In this document: positions 56,832 to 64,000 of the stretch, one piece after another
How positions within the stretch are numbered: the first letter of the stretch is position 1
Layout of the letters: every line of letters begins with the position of its first letter
Assembly (NCBI RefSeq): GCF_000001735.4
Contig: NC_003076.8
Coordinates: 10,912,001-10,976,000, forward strand
DNA: 64,000 nucleotides
Direction: 5' to 3'
Source of the DNA: Arabidopsis thaliana
Lineage: Eukaryota; Streptophyta; Magnoliopsida; Brassicales; Brassicaceae
Notes under the pieces: model-generated
What the model was told of the DNA's origin: nothing
Database searches by the model: none
The model's input: only the letters and a program-made list of their open reading frames with translations
Position numbers and translations under genes: made by a program

Positions 56832-58619
56832 GGTACTCCTGTCCAGTTTTCGTTAAAGGAGTTTAAGATAGTTACCGGGCTTCCGTGTGGCAAATCCGAA
56901 AGTCTTAAAAAGAAGAAGAGAGGGACGGGTGGAGAGCAGATCCTTTACTACAGTTCTTTGTTTGGCCTTGAAGAAGATGTTACTGTTGAGAGGGTTATTA
57001 CAATGCTAAAAAGGGTGGTAACGGATCGGGATATAAGGTTGTGATATGCTTGTTTGGCTCTGGTTGATGGTTTCTTGTTACCCACCTCTCATTACCCGAA
57101 AATAATGAAAGATCAAGCAAAAATGGCTGAGGATCTTAAGGGGTTTCTGTCATACCCTTGGGCTCGTCTCTCTTTCGAGATGATGATGATTTTCATTAAC
57201 GAGAGGGAAGTTGAACAGCTCTCCACTACGTGTGTGGCAGTTCAAGGTCTTCTATACGCTTTGCAACTCGTTGTCTTGGAAGCATCCCCCGCCATATAGG
57301 AAAGCCCTCAAATAGATGAGTTTGCTGGGTCAGACTCAGATGAAGAGGCCGCCGTTGAAGTAGGTTCTTGTCAGGGCGTTGCCCTCAAGCTTGGCAATGC
57401 TAAAGATGTGGATGCCAAATGCGAGGTAATGTTTTTTCACAATAAGTCGATAACATTTTGGTTACCACCATAGCATTTGAGTTATAGTTTTTAATAGCTT
57501 TATTATCGTAATTAAAGTTGCCACTAGAGTTATCCGATAATATTTTTAAATATGATGTAACTATTTATCATGATAACGATTTCATTAACATATTTTATAT
57601 GGTAACTATTACTTGCAGTATCATGTTGATCCAATTATATTCCCCGATTCTCGGTTGAATCCCAAAGAAGATTTAACATGGTCTGACGACGAAGATGATG
57701 TTAAGGTTGAGAACATTGTGAAGATGGCTGAGGAAGGCAAGTTCGAATGAAATGTTTTGTGGCGGGTGTATCCCATCTAAGATTGTGGTTGCGTCTAAAA
57801 AAAAAAAAAGGTGGCAAAACCAAGGTGGTTCGTGGCAGGAAAACACCATTCAATGCTAGATCAGCTACTAGTCTGAGGAGAAAGCATCAAAGTCCCATTG
57901 AAGAGGAAGGTGAAGGGTCTGGTGGTGTAGATCTCGCTGCTTTGTCCTGCATGATTGATGACAAACTAAAGGCACAAGCCAAGAGGATTATCAAAGGGTG
58001 ATTCATTGGTTTCCGGAAAATTTGATTGTTGATTCTGGTAATCTCAAAGGTGCTGCTTTTGGGGAACATGGTCCTCAAGCTAACAAGGAAGCCGCCGATG
58101 CTGATGAAAATGCCAATCCAGTTCCTCTCCGGAGTCCAAAAACAAAATTGCTGATGCGAATGTTAACCTCAATCCACCGTCGAGTCAACCCGTACCTATG
58201 CAGACTGATTTTACCCTTCCGTCTTTTCACGGAGACCAAGCTATATCTGCTGTAGACGACGTTGTTTCTTTCTACAACTCGGTGGATGTACCGGACGGCC
58301 AGTCTTGCGGGGGAACAAATTTTAATAATGAGAAGGAATTTCAGGTTAGCGGATACTAATGATATCGGGTTAATTCGTTGAAGAATTTTTTTTTCTTTCT
58401 TAATCACGCCTTTGCGCAAGGCGACGTGGGGATGAGAAATGATACAACCACAGACGAACGACCAGGTTATATCGTTAGCGGATACTAACGATACTGTGTT
58501 AAATTGTTTTGTACCTAATAATATTCTAACTTATTCACGTTGGCATTGTAGGGCGACGTTGAGATGGGAGATGATATTACCACAGGCGCGGACGACCAGT
58601 TGGAAAGATAGTTAAGTTT

Positions 58620-60200
58620 GTTGTATTACTTATAAAGATAGTTAAGATTAGTGAAATCTTACAAGTTTTTTTTGATGAAATTAAATGATTCTCATCCCTA
58701 AACGTTGTTACTTGTTAGCGTACTTAGACGTTAACAAACCAAATATCCGGGCATTTTAACCTTCTTCTTTTCACCAATTCGGTTCTATCTCTTCTAATTT
58801 CCAAATGTTGTCTTGGTTGTAGGGCAAATCTGACATGGGAACCATGTTAGATAATAAAGGAAGATGAAAAAATAGTTAACACGGTTTTGTAGTTGTCCTG
58901 TTGTCAATGCTTGTTAATTGGTAATCATACTATTATCGGGTAGTTTTCTATAAGATCTGCGGGGAACGAAAATTTTTTTTGCTTTGATAACATACTTATC
59001 CGGTAACAAATTACTATTCTTTTTATTGTAAATTAGGTCAATAACATTTCTGCTTATCTTATACATGTGTGCTTACTAATTTATATGTGCTTATCTCCCA
59101 TAGTGGTGAATTAGGTCAGCGCTACCCTAGAGCCTCCACCGTCCTCCTGTCGAAGTCTGATATAACAGAAGTTAGTTGACTAAATTTCTTATTGCCGCGG
59201 TTTTTTATTTTTATAAATCAGCACTCAGTTACCGGTTTATGGTGGTTTAACAATTCATGATACTACTCGTGGATTTGATGTTGCACCAGATCGTGTTGAG
59301 GTATGTTAGAAGTTTAATTATCTTGTTAAGAGAAACACACTTGTGAATCTATCTGCCAGTTAATGTTCTAATCTTTATTTTTGCTTGTAGATTAGTGGAA
59401 TTCAAGTCCATGTTTCATTGAACCCCGTCATTCAGTTGAAACCCAGTTCAACTGTCTCTGTTGTCGTTCCACCAATCGTTGTACCCATTCCACTTGCGGT
59501 ACACGCAGAGGTTAATTTTTTTTTGCCTCTTATCGGTAATTTTATTTGTAGCTGCTAAAGGTTTAAATGTCCCGTTTCAGGCTGGTGACGATTTTCCTAT
59601 ATATTCTTCCCAACACCAAACACGTGTCAGCGAGGAGGTTTGTTACTAGTTTATTATTTTTGGTTGCACTTGTTAGGAAACTTTCTTGTTAACCTTCAGA
59701 GGCATTCTATAATTTTGTTGAATCCGCAAATAAATTTTCTATTGTTTTATGCAAATCGTTCCAGCTCAACCCGCTATATCTAATGCTTCCCTGAGCCAGT
59801 AAATCCCTTCGAAGGTTGTTTATTTATTTTTTCATTTTAACCTTATAGTAAAAATCATTATTAGATACTAACGACGGTACATACGCAAAAGGATTATTAT
59901 CCTGCTATTATACTTAGGCATCTTGGTAAAAAAATTTTAATAGGTTGTGGATTTTGCTTCTGGAGAAGCTAGTTTCTTACCTACTCAACATGTAATAATT
60001 GTTCTTCTTTGCTAATTTTAATTCTGACATTCAACATCTCTCCACTGAATAGTCTCTAGTTTAGTATCTTCTTACACCTGTTTATTTCCCTTTTTCAAAT
60101 ATCGATGATTGATAACGCTCATCAGGATTCAGATGAGGTAAACAAAATTTTTTCCACGTGTTTTAAATTATTATCTTTTTTTTAACCTCGTTAATTTGCT
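58620..60200. other. Intron-rich or decayed middle of the Ulp1-like gene
   Basis: Mostly AT-rich with short coding-like patches, for example 59395-59515 (ISGIQVHVSLNPVIQL) and 59580-59640 (GDDFPIYSSQHQTRVSEE). Typical plant introns may separate them, but no continuous frame can be followed. Confidence 0.5.
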
Positions 60201-60560
60201 TTTTTAATATTTTCTAGGACTTTACTACGCCGCATAAGATCACTATTCTCGATTCCAACATTCAGCTTCGCCGAGATTCAGCGTTATATGCCAAACTCCA
60301 GCCGTTGGCTGCCATGCTCCCTTACCTCTTCAAACAGTCTAACTCGTCAGTTGGTCCTATCTTACTACACCCTTTCCCGCTTGATCGCCTGCATAGCATC
60401 CCTCAGGTCTCCTCTCCCTTTGATTTTGTGTTCTCTCTGTTTTCCTCATACATGCTCATGCTGCCGGTGAGGTTGAAGAATGCGTGAATTTGGATGTTGC
60501 CACTTTGGATCAAGAAGTTAAAAAAATCGTCTCCACTATAATATTGTCTAGGGTTGTATC

Positions 60561-62139
60561 CTAAGTTATTTATTATCGAACTATCGACTAACATACTCAG
60601 TTTTTCTTCCTTTCGCCTTTTGATATGTTTGAACTGAATTTCCGGCTTTATTTTGTGTATGGTATTTTGCTTATGTTTATCAAGCCGTAATACTTTTATT
60701 AATTCCATATTGTGATCACCCAAATTATGTTACCGTGTAGCACAGTCAGTTAATTGTATTAGTTGCTAACTACAATCAAAATCATACGAGGTTTATTGTC
60801 AATTACTCCATAACTTTCGTGCTCTGGTAGATCCTAAAAATACACTTTATAATTGTCTGATTACTGCGCACTTGATTATGTTACCATGTAACCAGACGTT
60901 TAGTTAATGCCAACATTTCTTACACTCCTATGTGATTGGAAAAGCTTCTAGGTTGTTACCTCTTTTTTTATGTTTTGTTTGTTGATAACAAACAATGCAA
61001 CAGTGTTATGTTTTTCCATCCAACCATTGGGTTTTTTGTACCGTAACATTTGCATTATATTCTAACACAAAACATAATCGTTGTGCTTGGTTATTCAGGT
61101 CTAGTCAATTATCTATGTATCTATCACGGTACTTGCTAATATTTTTATTAACACACCCTTCGTTACTGAAATTTACCCGTAATGTTTTGATCCACATACT
61201 AAACCAGATGTTATCCATTAACATATGTATTAAACTAAAACGTACGCTTTCAAATTTCTCATAACTCTAACCCTTGGTGCTTTTGGTGGGTTTGATCTAA
61301 TAAAAAATACTTGATAATATGTTTATCACCGCAGACTCAATTATGTTACCTTGTAACTTGACATTGATTTTTGTGGTTTTGTGCTTTTTTTGTTCTGATC
61401 TAACCAGATGGTATCCTTTAACATAAGTAATAACATACACAAATAATAAGGTGCTAACTCTAATTTACAACATATGATTTCAAATTTCTCATAACGTTTT
61501 GTGATTGGTGGATCTGAGCCAATCAATTATCAATGTGCGCTAAAAGATATGTTATCATTTAACAAAAACACTTGATAATATGTTTATTACCGCACACTCA
61601 ATTATGTTACCTTGTAATTTGAAGTTGTTTTTGTACTTTTCGACTTTTGTTGTTTTGATCTAAGCAGAGGTTATCCTTTAACATAATATTAACATACACG
61701 AATGATTAGGTGCTAACTCTGATTCACAACAAATGATTTCAAATTTCTCATAACCTTTTGTGATTTGGTGGATCTGAGCTCATCGATTGTCAATGTATGC
61801 TAAAAGATAGGTTATCATTTAACAAAAGATTTAACATACTTTTCCACATTGATACAAGGAGGTTTGATGGGGATCGTCCCGATTGTAATATTATATTTGT
61901 AGGATCATAGTCCGTATGTATATACATTGAAATTTTTTCTGATCATCCTTCTTCATTATTTTCACACATTCCAAAGGTCTAACGTTCCTGGCACCATCCT
62001 ATCAAACCTTCCATTACCAAAAAAGTCCCTTCACTCGCCGGAAAATGTCTCCTTATCCCAGCTAAGGACCCTACAACAATTTACTTGGTTGTAAATTAAT
62101 ATTACTTGTTAAGGAAGTTGTTAATTGCTAACTTATATG
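60561..62139. other. Spacer between the convergent Ulp1-like and mudrA genes
   Basis: No gene recognised. Most of it consists of repeats of a single theme (TATGTTACC, TTGTAA, TTTAACATA, GGTGGATCTGAG blocks), the clearest pair being listed separately. Confidence 0.6.
61302..61830. repeat. About 262-bp tandem duplication
   Basis: The segment from ACTTGATAATATGTTTATCA (61309) to the AAAGATATGTTATCATTTAA block (about 61563) is repeated directly from ACTTGATAATATGTTTATTA (61570) to about 61830. Shared markers are CAATTATGTTACCTTGTAA and TTTCAAATTTCTCATAAC. More diverged partial copies occur at about 60840-60900 and 61195-61300, so the spacer grew by repeated duplication. Confidence 0.85.
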
Positions 62140-64000
62140 TTACCGCGATGGGTCCTCTACATGTTGCGCTATTATGCCATATCGCCCTGCATCTTCAGCA
62201 ACGTTTGGTAGATGTTCTCTCTGAAAGAATAATAATTTCGTTAGATCGAATTCTTTACATGACGAATATCCGTTAACGATAACGTTACTAATAAACATTA
62301 TAGCGAACATTACCTTGAACTCTCCCCTTGAGAAAAGTCTTCTTTTCTGTGGCCATCCAGGTGGCCTACGCACCTAAGGTGGTGCAACCTTCCCACCTCC
62401 GACATCATTTGGGGAAGGTGCCAGTGTAACCATGTCGGCGATAGGCATGATAACACCTTTGTACGCCAATCTCAGATATGGAACTATGTGGTAGACGCCA
62501 ACCATCGTCTCTACACATATCCTTTCTTTGATCGTGGCTTCTATAGCATGGGAACATGGAATTGTAAGGAGCTGAAATTCTCTGCAGGTGCATGTTCGCT
62601 CCCAAAGGTTTACCGTAAATGCCGAATCTTCTTTGTCTCGCACTTCATAAAATACATCACCAATCTTAAGTACAACATAACCTGCCCCTTTTCAAAATTT
62701 TCTGTGACCATCTCATTCACCTTTGGAGGTTAATGATTCCCCTCGAGCTGTGCAGCTTCTCGCCTAAGAGAAAACCATGTAATAAGAGTTGTTCGAAGAG
62801 TCTCTAGTAGTGATATTACTGGATAATCCCTTGCCATTGTTAAGACATTGTTTAGCGACTCCGCTATGTTGCTCGTCATGAAGTTGTACCTATCTACCAC
62901 AAAATGTGAGCGCGTCCAATGTTTGAACCCAATGCATGTAAGGTAATCAGCACACGGGCCGTGCATTGCTCTAATCTCAGCAAATATGCGATTGAAGTCG
63001 TTTAGCCGGTAAGCCCAGGCCGCACTGGCTACCAAAAACTCAAACCCTCTGACTTGAATATTAAGAAAAAATTTCTCTTAAGATGGACAACGCAAGCGGC
63101 GTGTGAAGACATGTGATAGACCTGGAGATGCATGACCATGTGTTAGGGTTTATTAATAATAGATAATCATGTATCAACTAATCTAACTATTAGCAAGATA
63201 CTAGTGTTATCATTTTCATAATTGTAAATTATGAAGATAACATTACTTTTATGTCGATAATTTACCATGCGTATGCTTGCATATATTGACAAGTGTCTTT
63301 CTGAAACAAAGACCAAATTTGGATCATCTGGTATAGCGTCTGTTAGCCTCTCCATGAACCATGTCCAAGCATCGTCATTCTCACTGTTCACTATTCCAAA
63401 CGCAATAGGGAAAACTTGGAAATTGGCATCCTGAGCGCTTGCAGCAATTAAGCACCCGCCGTATCGCCCCCTCAGATGAGTCCCATCAATCAATATCACC
63501 TTCCTCATTTAAGCATAACCTTTGACTACAACATCTAGGGCGAAAAACAAGTACCTAAACCGCTCCACACCATTGTTATCTTTTCTGTATCAAGGGCCAC
63601 TAGCGAGTTAGAGTTTGTTTCTAGCAGAAGTTTGAAATAAGGCTGAATCAAAGTGTAGCTTCCCATAGCAGAACCCATGGCATTGTCCATAGCTATTTCT
63701 CGAGCCCTCCACGCCTTCCAGTACGAGACATTTAGGTTGAATTCATTACGGATTATCTTCCTCAACTCATTTGGCCTTGGCCCCTACCAACTCCCAAGTA
63801 CTTTGTTCTCCTTAATTTCACAATCACAGCTATAGACGCCTGCTTGTGAAAGTCTCCCTTGACGTCTACACTACAAGTGTGTTGTTGGGTTGCACATTTT
63901 GCCTCAAAACGCTCACTGGTCTCCAGTTTTGGTGCATAAACACGCCATGGGAAAGTATGGCTGACGCACACGGCCAGGAGAATGTTTGGGTAAGATTTGG
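62140..64000 (-). pseudogene. mudrA-like Mutator transposase, truncated by window edge
   Basis: Running leftward from the window edge: the DNA-binding N-terminal zinc domain (63762-63971; RFEAKCATQQHTCSVDV), a linker (63535-63765; NVSYWKAWRAREIAMD), the MULE transposase core (63250-63508; LIDGTHLRGRYGG and NDDAWTWFMERL), an intron, a continued core (62730-63035; YNFMTSNIAESLNNVL), the SWIM zinc finger (about 62540-62610; CTCREFQLLTIPCSH) and a basic tail (RRPPGWPQKRRLFSRGEFK, about 62315-62373). The first catalytic Asp (DGTH) is present. The second, in the usual SDRH motif, is Glu (SERH). A frameshift lies near 63060 and the intron boundaries are partly guessed. Probably inactive; the N-terminus lies beyond the window. 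Confidence 0.85.

Larger units (their letters stand above)
56247..60560 (+). pseudogene. Ulp1-like protease gene of a Mutator element, decayed
   Basis: An N-terminal exon (56247-56316; MGEVDLPDRLIAFGEEPLGE) is separated by an LTR fragment from a DUF1985-like region (56835-57430; FSLKEFKIVTGLPCG and YACLALVDGFLLPTSHYP). Further exon-like pieces are at 57619-57750 (YHVDPIIFPDSRLNP) and 59100-59640. The C-terminal peptidase C48 part is at 60220-60560 (ITILDSNIQLRRDSALYAKL, containing the expected catalytic Asp, then LAAMLPYLFKQ). Stops TGA at 57042-57044 and TAG at 57297-57299, plus frame changes after 57750, break it. The catalytic His and Cys regions were not found. Such genes, related to SUMO proteases, are carried by Kaonashi-type Mutator elements, which fits the mudrA gene downstream. 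Confidence 0.75.

Overview
The window is nuclear DNA of a flowering plant in the Brassicaceae, most like the genus Arabidopsis. It is AT-rich, its genes have many GT-AG introns, and its transposon families (Copia, Athila-like Gypsy, CACTA/EnSpm, Mutator-like, LINE and small retroposons) are those typical of pericentromeric Arabidopsis DNA. Only two host genes look intact. They are convergent, at about 13.8-17.9 kb (+) and 18.6-20.6 kb (-). The first encodes a calcium-binding B''-type regulatory subunit of protein phosphatase 2A (12 coding exons, 536 codons). The second encodes a type II membrane protein resembling alpha-1,6-fucosyltransferases of family GT23 (4 exons, 535 codons). From memory this pair resembles the AT5G28900/AT5G28910 neighbourhood of A. 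thaliana chromosome 5; I could not check that.

Left flank (0-13.7 kb): a decayed Copia element; a long array of diverged short repeats interrupted by three palindromic Mutator-like elements, with clear or likely 9-bp target-site duplications (TSDs); an LTR-like unit carrying a 5S rRNA-derived promoter block (Cassandra type); a TIP1;2-like aquaporin pseudogene; and a partial copy of two exons of the neighbouring phosphatase-subunit gene.

Middle (20.6-33.8 kb): a 1.0-kb retroposon with a perfect 15-bp TSD, a Copia tail with its probable LTR, a decayed CACTA accessory gene split by an Athila-like solo LTR, an internally deleted LINE, a decayed Athila ORF1, and a Pack-MULE (perfect 9-bp TSD) carrying what looks like the N-terminus of a pentatricopeptide-repeat gene.

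At 33.8-42.1 kb lies a nearly intact 8.29-kb CACTA transposon with perfect 16-bp ends and a 3-bp ATA duplication. It carries both expected genes (TNP2-like transposase and TNPA-like protein), each broken by an in-frame TAG codon. The TNP2 gene also has a likely frameshift. Its end-repeat motif recurs between the two genes, next to the TNPA start.

Right part (42.1-64 kb): a deleted Mutator element marked by CTCAGCCGTAAC-type repeats and a mudrA tail; then a second, older CACTA transposase gene spread over 11 kb because two related 2.1-kb solo LTRs inserted into it (TSDs ATATG and TCCAC). The second LTR was later hit by a LINE and by a small gag-protease-only LTR retrotransposon. The window ends inside a Mutator-like element with convergent genes: a degraded Ulp1-like cysteine protease gene (+), hit by an Athila-like LTR, and a mudrA transposase (-). 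No tRNA, CRISPR or prokaryotic feature was seen.
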